From positions 62,001-126,000 of the forward strand of contig CAWGRF010000023.1 of assembly GCA_963824935.1 (NCBI GenBank): DNA of 64,000 bases. The letters run 5' to 3'. Of the stretch, positions 26,285 through 35,748 are shown in pieces. The position numbers and the translations under genes were made by a program. The stretch's first letter is position 1, and every line of letters begins with the position of its first letter. Below the pieces are notes generated by a model. The model did no database searches. It worked only from the letters and a program-made list of their open reading frames with translations, and was not told the DNA's origin. Origin of the DNA: JACCZX01 sp963824935. GTDB lineage: Bacteria > Pseudomonadota > Gammaproteobacteria > Burkholderiales > Burkholderiaceae_F.

Positions 26285-27356
26285 TTACTTCGCCGCTGCG
26301 CTTTGAACGTCGCGGCTGCGCTGCGCCGAGCTCGGCGATTCGCCACCGCGCGCCGCCATCAGTGCAACCGCTACATCCAGCATGCGGTTCGAAAACCCCC
26401 ACTCGTTGTCGTACCAGCTCGAGACCTTGACTAGGCGACCGACGACTTTGGTCAGCGTGGCGTCGTAAATCGACGAGCGAGGATCGTGGTTGAAGTCGCT
26501 GGAAACGAGCGGCGCGGTGTTCACACCGAGCACGCCCTTCAGCTCACCGTCAGCCGCCGTCTGCATGATCGCGTTGACTTCGTCAACCGTCGTGTCGCGC
26601 GCCGCAATGAACGTCAGATCGACGATCGACACGTTGATGGTCGGCACCCGGATCGCATAGCCGTCGAGCTTGCCGTTCAGTTCCGGCATTACAAGTCCCA
26701 GCGCCGAGGCGGCGCCGGTCTTGGTCGGAATCATGTTGTGGGCCGCGGCGCGCGCGCGGCGCAGATCCTCGTGATAGACGTCGGTCAACACCTGATCGTT
26801 GGTGTACGAGTGAATCGTCGTCATCAGTCCGCTGACGATGCCGATTTTTTCGTGCAGCGGCTTGGCGAGCGGCGCCAGACAGTTGGTCGTGCACGAGGCA
26901 TTCGAAATGACCGTGTCGCGATGCCTTCAACGTTTGATCGTTAACGCCGTAGACGATCGTCGCGTCGACATCCTTGCCGCCGGGCGCCGAGATAATGACT
27001 TTCTTGGCGCCGCCCTTCAGATGCGCCGACGCCTTTTCCTTGGTGGTGAAGAATCCGGTGCACTCGAGCACGACGTCGACGCCGAGATCGCGCCACGGCA
27101 ACTCGGCCGGATTGCGCTGCGCCAGCACCTTGATGCGATCACCGTTGACGACCATCGAATCGCCTTCGGCCACCGCGGTGCCCGGAAACGGACCGTGCGC
27201 GGTGTCGTACTTGGTCAGATGAACGTTGGTTTTCGGGTCGCCCAGATCGTTGATCGCGACGATTTGCAGGTCGTGCTTTTCACCCGATTCGTAGTGGGCA
27301 CGCAGGATATTGCGCCCGATGCGGCCGTAACCGTTAATGGCAACTTTAATCGTCAT
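26285..27356 (-). CDS. gap: Glyceraldehyde-3-phosphate dehydrogenase (one frameshift)
   Basis: Starts TIKVAINGYGRIGRNILRAH (NAD-binding GxGRIGR). The frame breaks near 26922 (one extra C after GCATCG). The corrected reading gives ASDTVISNASCTTNCLAPL, with the catalytic cysteine in ASCTTNC, followed by HSYTNDQVLTDVYH, KTGAASALGLVMPELNGKLDG and SWYDNEWGFSNRMLD. The corrected length is 356 residues, about 20 longer than usual because of a Ser/Ala-rich C-terminal tail. The ATG at 27356 overlaps the tkt stop (ATGA), so tkt and gap are coupled. It serves glycolysis/gluconeogenesis and possibly the Calvin cycle. Confidence 0.94.
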
Positions 27357-29403
27357 TCCGTTGGCCCTTTTGCGATAACTTGCTTCACGGTGGCAACCAC
27401 GTTGTCCACCGTAAATCCGAAATACTTGAAGACATCCTTCGCCGGCGCCGATTCGCCGAAGCGATCGACTCCGATCACCGCACCCTTCGCACGTACGTAC
27501 TTCCACCAGAAGTCGGTCACGCCGGCTTCGACTGCGATGCGCGGCAAACCTTTCGGCAGCACCTGCGATTTGTATTTCGTGCTCTGCCGGTCGAACACCG
27601 TCGTCGACGGCATCGACACAACGCGCACTGCAATGCCGTGCTCGGCCAGAGTTTTCTGCGCTTCAGTGGCGAGCCCGACTTCGGAGCCGGTCGCGATGAT
27701 CACCGCTTGCGCATTGCTTACGCCACCCGCCGCTTCACTGATGACATAGGCGCCGCGTCGAATCGCCTCGACATCGACATCGCGCGCGAAAAACGGCACC
27801 GACTGGCGCGAAAACAGCAGGCTTGTAGGACCGTCGTCGCGCTCGATCGCCGCCGCCCACGCGACCAGCGATTCGACGGTGTCGGCCGGCCGCCAGACGT
27901 CCATGTTTGGAATCAGCCGCAGCGTGGCTGCGTGTTCGACCGCCTGGTGCGTCGGCCCGTCTTCTCCCAGGCCGATCGAGTCGTGCGTGAACACGTAGAT
28001 GACGCGCAGCTTCATCAGCGCGGCCATGCGCAATGCGTTGCGCGCGTAGTCGGAAAACGTCAAGAACGTGCCCGCGAACGGCAGGAATCCGCCGTGCACC
28101 GCGAGCCCGCTCGAGATTGCGCACATGCCGAACTCGCGCACGCCGTAGTTGATGTGGCGGCCCTCGAGATGATCGGGCCGCAGCGCACCGGCCTTGCTCC
28201 ACTTGGTCAGATTGCTGCCGGTTAGGTCGCCCGAACCGCCGATCAGTTCAGGCAGCGCCGGCGCCAGCGCTTCGAGCGCAAGCTGTGACGCCTTGCGCGT
28301 AGCCACGGCTTCGCGCTTTTGTGCCGCCGCGGCGATTGCGGAGTCGCGTGCCGCAAAGTACGCGGCCGGCAACTGATGCTGCATGCGGCGTTCAAATTCG
28401 CCGGCCTCGTGTGGATAGCGCTCGGAGTACGCGTGAAAGAGCTGATTCCATTTCCCTTCGCGCTCGGCGCCGGCCGCCTTCGCGTCCCACGCGGCGTAGA
28501 CATCTTTCGGCACTACGAATGGCTGGTGCGGCCAACCAAGCGCGGCGCGCGTTGCTTCGACTTCCTTCTCGCCCAACGCCTCGCCGTGCGCCTTCTCGGT
28601 GCCGGCGCGACCGGGCGAGCCCTTGCCGATAGTCGTTTTCGCGACGATCAACGTCGGCCGCGCCGCTTGCTGTTTCGCTTCGACGATCGCCCGATCCACC
28701 GCATTGACGTCGTGTCCGTCGATCGGACCGATGACGTGCCAGCCGTAGGCGTCGAACCGCTGCGGCGGTGTCATCGGTAAACCAGTCCTTGACTTCGCCG
28801 TCGATCGAAATGCCGTTGTCGTCGTAGACGGCGATCAGCTTGCTTAGCTGCCACGTACCGGCGAGCGAGGCGGCTTCGTGCGAAATGCCTTCCATCATGC
28901 AGCCGTCGCCCATGAACACGTAGGTCCAATGATCGACAACGTCGAATGCCGGCCGATTGAATTCCGCGGCGAGCAGTTTTTCGGCGAGTGCCATGCCGAC
29001 GGCATTGGCGAATCCCTGGCCGAGCGGCCCGGTCGTGGTTTCGACGCCGGGCGTCAGACCGAGCTCCGGGTGCCCGGGAGTGCGGCTATGCAGTTGCCGA
29101 AAATTCTTCAGCTCTTCGAGCGGCAAGTCGTAACCGGTCAGGTGCAGCAATGCATATTGCAGCATCGAGCCATGGCCGTTGGACAAGAACAAAACGGTCG
29201 CGATTGGCCCAGTGCGGGTTGGCAGGGTTGTGTGAAAGGTGTCGGCCCCACAGCGCCACCGCGACTTCCGCCATTCCCATCGGCATGCCGGGATGGCCGG
29301 AGTTGGCCTTCTGCACGGCGTCCATCGCCAACGCGCGAATTGCGTTGGCCATCGTCGCCACCGGCATTTCTGACAACGCAAGCGGCGCGGAAACGTCGTT
29401 CAT
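27353..29403 (-). CDS. tkt: Transketolase (two frameshifts)
   Basis: Thiamine-diphosphate enzyme of the pentose-phosphate and Calvin pathways. N-terminal MANAIRALAMDAVQKANSGH, HPGMPMGMAEVA, the ThDP-binding region VFMGDGCMMEGISHE, and further on DLTGSNLTKW, GVREFGMCAISSGLA, THDSIGLGEDGPTHQ and TGSEVGLA. The breaks are near 29186 (one extra T; corrected FVLSNGHGSML) and near 28769 (one extra G; corrected DDTPQRFDAYGW). Corrected length 682 residues, normal. The start ATG 29403 opens a 387-nt gap to the divergent speD-speE gene; the stop overlaps the gap start. Confidence 0.94.
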
Positions 29404-29790
29404 CTGGTACGGGTGCAAAAAGCGTTAAATGGTAGCAAAGCGGCCAATCGAATCGGCCACATCCTGCACACCTGCGCTGGCACAATAGAAGCTGGCGTAG
29501 TAGTAAATCCGCGGCGATTCATATACTATTCGCCGCTTTTCCAAATTCGATCCGGAACCAAAAGGAAGCAACGGGCGCCAGACTTCATCGCAAATTTCTG
29601 ATTTTTGCGAACGAGCGAAGGCAACGAGCCGTTAGGCAGCACTCCCGTCAGAGCCAGCAGGGCAAGCAAGGGACTTTTCCTTGCGTTGCATGACTCACAC
29701 GCCGCGCCACAGCGCGTGAGTCCCGGATCGTGGGGTTGCGACGCGAGTCGCGCTTCAGGTCGATTAGGGCGGACCTGCTGGGGGACGAAG
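29404..29790. other. Divergent tkt / speD-speE intergenic region with stem-loops
   Basis: No gene. On the + strand, in what would be the speD-speE leader, I see GCGGCGA (29511-29517) with TCGCCGC (29530-29536) followed by TTTT, then GACTCACACGC (29692-29702) with GCGCGTGAGTC (29712-29722, one mismatch), and GCGAC (29738-29742) with GTCGC (29747-29751). GGGGGACGAAG just before ATG 29791 serves as ribosome site. Promoters for both directions must lie here, but no convincing -35/-10 pair stands out. Confidence 0.5.
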
Positions 29791-31107
29791 ATGAATGGCC
29801 TTCACCTGACTGGCGATCTGTTCGACTGCGGCTGTAGCGCAGCGCTTTTAACGGATCTAGACACACTTTCCAAAATCTGTCGCGACGCGACGAATGAGTC
29901 GAAGCTGACCATCGTTGATGAGGCGTGGCATCGATTTCCTGCTTGGAACGGAGAGCCCGGTGGCATTACCGGGACGATCTTGCTCGCCGAATCGCATCTG
30001 GCGATTCACACGTGGCCGGAGCGACGTGGCGTCACACTTGACGTCTACGTGTGCAACTTTACCGACGACAACACCGGTAAGGCCGAGCAGCTATTCGAGG
30101 CACTGGCGGTTGCGTTTCGGCCCAAGAGTCAGGCGGTCAATCGCATTACGCGCGGCGATCTTGCAGCGGAGCCGCACCGTGCCGCGGACCAGGACGTCAA
30201 GCAGCCTGAAAAAGACGAGTTGATTTTCGACTGGCTGAATGCGCATTCCGGTTACGGCACGACCGCCACTAAGACACTCGCGCAGATCCAGTCGCCGTAC
30301 CAGCGAGTTGAGGTCTACGACACGCAGCAGTTCGGAAAGCTGTTTCGCCTCGACGGCCGTTTGATGACCTCCGAGCGCGACGAGTTTTTTTATCACGAGT
30401 GCATGACGCATCCCGCCGCGCTGGCGCATCCGAATCCCGAATCGATTCTGGTGATCGGCGGCGGCGATGGCGGGTCATCGGAGGAACTGCTGAAGCATCC
30501 GAGCGTGAAGCGCATCGTGATGGCTGAGCTCGATCCGGTCGTGATCGACATTTCGAAGAAATGGCTGGGTTCGATTCACAACGGCGCGTTCAGCGATTCG
30601 CGGCTCGAGGTGAAGATCGGCGACGGCTTCGAGTTCGTGAAGTCGACTGCCGAGCGCTTTGACATCATCGTGCTCGACCTGACCGATCCGGATACGCCGG
30701 CGTTTCACCTGTATTCGGAGGAGTTTTTCCGGATGTGCCAGCGCATCTTGCGTCCGGGCGGCATGCTGACGCTGCATTTGGGCTCACCTGTCTATCAGGT
30801 AGAAACAGTGCGCAAGAACGCGACCAATCTGCGCAAAGTGTTCCGGCACGTTGCGCCAATGTCGCTGTTCGTGCCGCTCTATGGCTCGCTGTGGTGCCTG
30901 GCGGTGGCCAGCGACACGATCGATCCGCGCACGATCCCGGTCGAAACAATCGGCCAGCGCATCAGCGAGCGGCAGATCGGCGGGTTGCGTTACTACCATC
31001 CGACAATGCACTCAGCCCTGTTCACGCTGCCGGTGTTCGTCCAGGACCAGGTGCAATCTCAGGCACAAACGGCTGGCGCGCGACTCGGCGAGTTAGAAGC
31101 CGCATAA
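29791..31107 (+). CDS. Bifunctional S-adenosylmethionine decarboxylase / spermidine synthase fusion
   Basis: 438 residues from ATG 29791 (good ribosome site; the upstream in-frame codons look non-coding). Residues 1-125: class 1B AdoMet decarboxylase (SpeD/SpeH); AESHLAIHTWPERRG contains the Glu-Ser bond that self-cleaves to give the pyruvoyl cofactor. After an acidic linker, residues 150-420: spermidine synthase (SpeE) with the AdoMet-binding motif VIGGGDGGSSEELLKH, the acidic AELDPVVI and the catalytic-site LDLTDPDTPAFHLY. One chain would thus make decarboxylated AdoMet and use it for aminopropyl transfer to putrescine. Self-cleavage should leave a separate short N-terminal beta chain. Confidence 0.93.
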   Translation: MNGLHLTGDLFDCGCSAALLTDLDTLSKICRDATNESKLTIVDEAWHRFPAWNGEPGGITGTILLAESHLAIHTWPERRGVTLDVYVCNFTDDNTGKAEQLFEALAVAFRPKSQAVNRITRGDLAAEPHRAADQDVKQPEKDELIFDWLNAHSGYGTTATKTLAQIQSPYQRVEVYDTQQFGKLFRLDGRLMTSERDEFFYHECMTHPAALAHPNPESILVIGGGDGGSSEELLKHPSVKRIVMAELDPVVIDISKKWLGSIHNGAFSDSRLEVKIGDGFEFVKSTAERFDIIVLDLTDPDTPAFHLYSEEFFRMCQRILRPGGMLTLHLGSPVYQVETVRKNATNLRKVFRHVAPMSLFVPLYGSLWCLAVASDTIDPRTIPVETIGQRISERQIGGLRYYHPTMHSALFTLPVFVQDQVQSQAQTAGARLGELEAA

Positions 31108-31114
31108 CTGGCGC

Positions 31115-31849
31115 ATGACGGCGGCGCGTTTCTTCATCGACGCGCCGCTTTCCTCAGGCGCCGAAATCGAGCTGCCGGCTCACGTCGCGCACCACGCTAC
31201 CCGCGTCCTGCGCCTGCGCGATGGTGCGCCGATCGTCGTGTTCAACGGCGGCGGCGGCGAGTTTGCTGCGAAGCTTTCGCTGCATGGAACGCGCATTCAC
31301 GCGCGGGTTGGCAAGCACGATCCGATCGAGCGCGAATCGCCGCTTGCGGTTACGTTGATCCAGTCGTGGATCGCCAGCGACAAGCTCGATTGGACGACTG
31401 AAAAAGCGGTCGAGCTTGGCGTGCATGCGATCGTGCTGGCACCGGCGCTTCGCTCCGTGATTCGCCTGACGCGCGATCGTTCGGCAAGGCGAATCAAGAA
31501 GCTTCACGACGTTGCGATAGCGGCTTGTTCGCAGTGCGGGCGGAATCGCATTCCGCCTATCGAAGCGTTCTCCACGTTCACTGACGCGTTGCAGGCCGGT
31601 TTGCGCGACGGCGCAGTTGGACTGTTGCTGAGTCCGCAAGCGGAACCGCCGCTGCTGCAAGTCTCCAGCGGCAACCGCCGCATTGCGCTTGCAGTCGGCC
31701 CCGAAGGCGGGTTCGATGACAGTGAAGTAGCGCTCGCAACACAGCTGGGCTATCGCGCATGCGGCCTGGGACCGCGCATATTGCGTACCGAAACGGCAGG
31801 GCTCGCCGCTGTCGTCGCGCTGCAGAGCGCGTACGGCGATCTACGCTGA
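31115..31849 (+). CDS. rsmE: 16S rRNA (uracil-1498-N3)-methyltransferase
   Basis: 244 residues. An N-terminal PUA-like domain (HHATRVLRLRDGAPIVVFNG) is followed by the SPOUT methyltransferase with its knotted C-terminal motif: AVGPEGGFDDSEVALA, then CGLGPRILRTETAGLAAVVAL, characteristic of RsmE. KAVELGVHAIVLAPALRS fits the family core. It starts 7 nt after speD-speE and is likely co-transcribed. Confidence 0.95.
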   Translation: MTAARFFIDAPLSSGAEIELPAHVAHHATRVLRLRDGAPIVVFNGGGGEFAAKLSLHGTRIHARVGKHDPIERESPLAVTLIQSWIASDKLDWTTEKAVELGVHAIVLAPALRSVIRLTRDRSARRIKKLHDVAIAACSQCGRNRIPPIEAFSTFTDALQAGLRDGAVGLLLSPQAEPPLLQVSSGNRRIALAVGPEGGFDDSEVALATQLGYRACGLGPRILRTETAGLAAVVALQSAYGDLR

Positions 31850-31855
31850 GCTCAA

Positions 31856-31884
31856 CAGGCGCAGGAAGCCGCGCGTTGCGCCTG
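31856..31884. terminator. Stem-loop between convergent rsmE and maeB
   Basis: CAGGCGCA (31856-31863) pairs with TGCGCCTG (31877-31884) around a 13-nt loop. It has no T run, so intrinsic termination is uncertain, but it occupies most of the 38-nt gap between two gene ends. Confidence 0.4.
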
Positions 31885-31887
31885 GCT

Positions 31888-34215
31888 TCACAGTAGTTCC
31901 GGCTGCCGAACCGAGTTCGCTTCGAGCACTGTGATGGCCGTCATGTTGACGATGCGGCGTACGGTGGCAACAGGTGTCAGGATGTTCGCCGGCTTGGCAA
32001 CTCCGAGCAGCATCGGCCCGATCGCGATGTTGTTTCCGGCGGTGGCCTTTAGCAGGTTGTACGCGATGTTGGCCGAATCGAGATTCGGACACACCAGCAG
32101 ATTGGCATCGCCAGTCAGCGATGAGAACGGCATGATCGATTTGCGAATCGCGTCGTCCACTGCGCCGTCGGCGTGCATTTCGCCATCGATTTCGAGGTCC
32201 GGCACCAGCTGACGAACGAGCGCTAGCGCGCTGCGCATCTTCACCGCCGACGGCGCGTCGCTCGAACCGAAGTTCGAGTGCGAAACCAGGGCGACACGCG
32301 GTGCAATTCCGAGCCGCTTTAGTTGGTCGGCGGCAAGCGCAGTGATTTCGGCGACCTGCTCCGCAGTTGGATCGAGGTTGACCATCGTGTCGACCAGTGC
32401 CAGCTGCCTCCCGGGCACCATCAGAATGTTCATCGCCGCATAAACGTTGGCACCGACGCGGTGACCAATCACCTGATCGATATACGTCAAGTGCGGGCCA
32501 AGGGTGCCGAACGTGCCGCAGATCATGCCGTCGGCCTCGTTCTTGTGCATCATCATTGCGCCGATCAATGTGAGCCGACGCCGCATCTCGATCTTCGCGT
32601 ACTGCTGCGTAACGCCCTTGCGCGCAGCCAAGCGGTGGTACGTTTCCCAATAATCGCGATACCGATTGTCGAATTCGGGATTGATCAGATCGAAGTCCAC
32701 TCCTGACCGCATGCGCAACCCGAAGCGCTCAAGGCGCTTGTCGATAACCGCCGGTCGGCCAATCAGGATCGGGTGCGCGAGTTTCTCGTCGATCACGACC
32801 TGAACCGCGCGCAACACTCTTTCTTCTTCACCCTCGGCAAACACGACGCGCGACTTGCCGCCGGCGGCGACCGCATTCTTGGCGATCGCGAAGATCGGCT
32901 TCATGAACGTGCCGGAGTGGTAGACGAACTGCTGCAATTGATCGCGATACGCCTGAATGTCGGCAATGGGCCGCGTCGCGACGCCGCTTGCCACCGCGGC
33001 CTGCGCGACCGCGGGCGCAATTCGCGTGATCAGCCGCGGATCGAACGGCTTTGGAATCAGATAGTCGGGGCCGAAGGCGACATCGGCGACGCCGTATGCG
33101 GAGGCCACGATGTCACTCTGCTCCTCGCGCGCCAGACCGGCGAGCGCGCGCACCGCAGCCGTTTCCATCGCTGTCGTGATTGTCGTGGCGCCCACATCGA
33201 GCGCGCCGCGAAAAATGAACGGAAAGCACAGAACATTGTTGACCTGGTTTACGTAATCTGAGCGCCCGGTCGCGATGATCGCGTCGTCGCGCACCGCCTT
33301 CACCTGCTCGGGCATGATCTCCGGCGTCGGATTTGCCAGCGCAAGGATCAACGGGCGCGCTGCCATCTTCTTGACCATCGCGGGCTTCAGCACTCCCGCT
33401 GCCGACAGTCCAATAAAAATGTCGGCGCCGTCAATCACGTCGTTTAATGCGCGCAGCGGCGTCGCTTGCGCAAAGCGCGCCTTGTCCTCGTCCATCAGCA
33501 CCTTGCGTCCTTGATAGACGACACCTTCGATATCGGTGACCCAGATGTTCTCGCGGGGCAAACCCAGCTCGACCAGCAGTTGCAAACACGCCAGCGCCGC
33601 GGCGCCAGCACCGCTGGTCACCAGCTTCACCTTCTTGATGTCTTTGCCGACGATGCTCAAGCCATTTAACACCGCGGCGCCAACGATGATCGCGGTGCCG
33701 TGCTGGTCATCGTGAAACACCGGGATCTTCATCCGCTGACGCAGCTTGCGCTCGATGTAAAAGCACTCGGGCGCTTTGATGTCTTCGAGGTTGATGCCAC
33801 CGAAGGTCGGCTCGAGCGCCGCGATGACATCGATCAGCTTGTCCGGATCGAGCTCGTTCACTTCAATGTCGAACACGTCGATGCCGGCGAACTTCTTGAA
33901 CAGCACCGCTTTACCTTCCATCACCGGCTTGGCCGCGAGCGGCCCGATCGCGCCGAGCCCTAGCACTGCGGTGCCGTTGGTCACAACGCCGACCAGATTG
34001 CTCCGTGCGGTGTAACGAGAGGCGGTTGAAGGATCGGCTTGAATCGCCTCACAAGCGGCGGCGACACCCGGCGAATAGGCAAGCGCGAGATCGCGCTGAT
34101 TCACCAGCTGCTTGGTTGGCGTAACCGAGATTTTTCCGGGGACAGGCTTCTCGTGGTACTCGAGGGCGGCGATCTTCAGATCGCCCTTCTGGTCATCGTG
34201 ATCGGCGGTCGACAT
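31888..34215 (-). CDS. maeB: NADP-dependent malic enzyme with phosphotransacetylase-like domain
   Basis: 775 residues from ATG 34215, intact. Residues 1-430 form malic enzyme: LALAYSPGVAAACEAI, GAIGPLAAKPVMEGKAVLFK, VFHDDQHGTAIIVGAA, the nucleotide-binding VTSGAGAAALACLQLLV, and ALANPTPEIMPEQ. Residues 440-775 form a phosphate acetyltransferase-like domain (VFAEGEEERVLRAVQVV, GMICGTFGTLGPHL, VCPNLDSANIAYNLLK) that is regulatory in characterised MaeB proteins. It decarboxylates malate to pyruvate with NADPH formation. Confidence 0.95.
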   Translation of the reverse strand: MSTADHDDQKGDLKIAALEYHEKPVPGKISVTPTKQLVNQRDLALAYSPGVAAACEAIQADPSTASRYTARSNLVGVVTNGTAVLGLGAIGPLAAKPVMEGKAVLFKKFAGIDVFDIEVNELDPDKLIDVIAALEPTFGGINLEDIKAPECFYIERKLRQRMKIPVFHDDQHGTAIIVGAAVLNGLSIVGKDIKKVKLVTSGAGAAALACLQLLVELGLPRENIWVTDIEGVVYQGRKVLMDEDKARFAQATPLRALNDVIDGADIFIGLSAAGVLKPAMVKKMAARPLILALANPTPEIMPEQVKAVRDDAIIATGRSDYVNQVNNVLCFPFIFRGALDVGATTITTAMETAAVRALAGLAREEQSDIVASAYGVADVAFGPDYLIPKPFDPRLITRIAPAVAQAAVASGVATRPIADIQAYRDQLQQFVYHSGTFMKPIFAIAKNAVAAGGKSRVVFAEGEEERVLRAVQVVIDEKLAHPILIGRPAVIDKRLERFGLRMRSGVDFDLINPEFDNRYRDYWETYHRLAARKGVTQQYAKIEMRRRLTLIGAMMMHKNEADGMICGTFGTLGPHLTYIDQVIGHRVGANVYAAMNILMVPGRQLALVDTMVNLDPTAEQVAEITALAADQLKRLGIAPRVALVSHSNFGSSDAPSAVKMRSALALVRQLVPDLEIDGEMHADGAVDDAIRKSIMPFSSLTGDANLLVCPNLDSANIAYNLLKATAGNNIAIGPMLLGVAKPANILTPVATVRRIVNMTAITVLEANSVRQPELL

Positions 34216-34351
34216 GGGCAAAACGAGCGTGGGACACCACGGAAGGTCAAGCCGTGATTATCCGCGCGCGCGGTCGCGGTCGAGCGCGCGCGTCTGATGC
34301 GCACCAATCCCAGGCAGCACTCGCGCTACATACGTAGCCGCAGGAAAGAGG

Positions 34352-35293
34352 CTAGACCGACTGCCCGGCGTTTGTTTGTAGGTGCTGCGAATCGCTGGTC
34401 GAACTCGGCGGCGCAAGCTTCAAAGTCGGCTCAAGCGGCACGCTGACCTCAGCATTGACGGGCATGGCGGCTGGCTTTGATTCCGCTGCTGGCGTGGCGG
34501 CAGCACGAATCGCCGATGCAATCGCCGCATCGACCTTGCCAGTGGCAGCCAGTCGAAGCCGCGCGCGTTCGCCGAGCACGCGTACGCCATAGCCTCCATC
34601 GTCGGGCATGTTGCCTGCGCCCACATAGAGCTGGAGCCCGCGCTCGACCGAACCGCCGCGCGAGATCAGCTCGTGCAGTATCGACGAGCCGACCTCCATA
34701 TTCGCGATCGGATCCAGCGCTGCGGTTTCGCCGCCGTGCGGTTCAAAGCGCTGCGCATGAACACGAGTCATCACCTGCATCAGTCCCTGCGCACCCATCG
34801 CGCTTTGCGCAAAAGGATTCAGGCTCGACTCGATTGCAACCACCGACAGGATCAGCAGCGGGTCGAGGTTTTTTTCCTTACCGATCTGAAAGGCGGCAGA
34901 CACCAGCAAGCGCGCCGCTCCGTCGGCCACTCGATACCGGCGCGCCAGATACTGGACGATGCGTTTTTGCTGCGGATCGTCGGTGTTGACCTGCACCCGC
35001 TGATCGCGGCTCGTGGAATCCGGCGGAGCCTCCGCATCTGGCACGATGGCGACGGAATGTGGGACCGGGAGCCGCGCGGCCAACAGCGCGCGCGCGTCTT
35101 CACTGCCCACCAGCACACCCGCCGCAAGCAAGCCGGCGCAGCCCGAAGTCATCACGACCAGCTTAGACGTCGAAAGCGCTCCGGCGCCGATATCGCGTAG
35201 GAGCGTCGTCAAAGCTGATGCGGCTGACGAAAGCGGGCTTTTAGCGCCGGCCTTGTTATCCTGGTGCGGCGCATAATTCGCAGCGTTTGCCAC
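34352..35293 (-). CDS. Lytic transglycosylase (SLT domain), membrane-anchored
   Basis: 313 residues. I chose GTG 35293 because AAGGAGG stands 5 nt before it; an open frame continues upstream to 35530 but without coding character. A hydrophobic segment near residue 50 (STSKLVVMTSGCAGLLAAGVLVG) anchors the protein. The SLT domain spans about residues 125-240, with the catalytic glutamate in SVVAIESSLNPFAQS and the following GAQGLMQVM. QLYVGAGNMPDDGGYGVRVL is typical of small soluble-lytic-type enzymes. It cleaves peptidoglycan glycan strands to 1,6-anhydro ends. Confidence 0.88.
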   Translation of the reverse strand: MANAANYAPHQDNKAGAKSPLSSAASALTTLLRDIGAGALSTSKLVVMTSGCAGLLAAGVLVGSEDARALLAARLPVPHSVAIVPDAEAPPDSTSRDQRVQVNTDDPQQKRIVQYLARRYRVADGAARLLVSAAFQIGKEKNLDPLLILSVVAIESSLNPFAQSAMGAQGLMQVMTRVHAQRFEPHGGETAALDPIANMEVGSSILHELISRGGSVERGLQLYVGAGNMPDDGGYGVRVLGERARLRLAATGKVDAAIASAIRAAATPAAESKPAAMPVNAEVSVPLEPTLKLAPPSSTSDSQHLQTNAGQSV

Positions 35294-35748
35294 TCGTACC
35301 TCCTTATGCCGAACGGCCACCGATTCCTCTCGGGGTCGCCATTCACAGGTTGGAACGTTGACCGGATCGCTTAATTGCTTCACCGGCGACTTACTTTTCG
35401 CGCTTCCCCCTGACCGACCAGGCGCGGGGCTGTGTTGCGAGCCGTAATCAATTCCTGGCGGAGCAAGGTGAGGGCCAGGTCCAATAGTTTGCGTTCCACC
35501 GTCGCCATCCTTGAATGTTGCAGCGCACATGCGATGACTAACGGCCGACGCGGATTCTAAGTGTCACCGTCTTCTGGTCAAGCCGGAGGTGACTCTAAAA
35601 CATATCGGCGGCCCGCCCGACGGCGGGTTGCGGGCAGCGAGCAGCCCCAAAAACCTACATCAAATCAGTGCGTTAACGGGATGCCAGCACTCCGGATGTT
35701 GGCACTCACTGACTGCGCCGCCGCTCGTCGCGCGCACGTGTCTTCCGT

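Noticed and set aside
27357..27506. 50-residue N-terminal extension of gap
   Set aside because: It lies in the out-of-frame end of tkt; the NAD-binding fold begins directly at ATG 27356, which overlaps the tkt stop.
26285..29403. Programmed frameshifting as explanation for broken tkt and gap
   Set aside because: No slippery heptamer or downstream structure at the breakpoints, and the same kind of break occurs in many unrelated genes.
35294..35530. Longer N-terminus for the lytic transglycosylase
   Set aside because: AAGGAGG lies 5 nt before GTG 35293; the upstream codons have no coding character.
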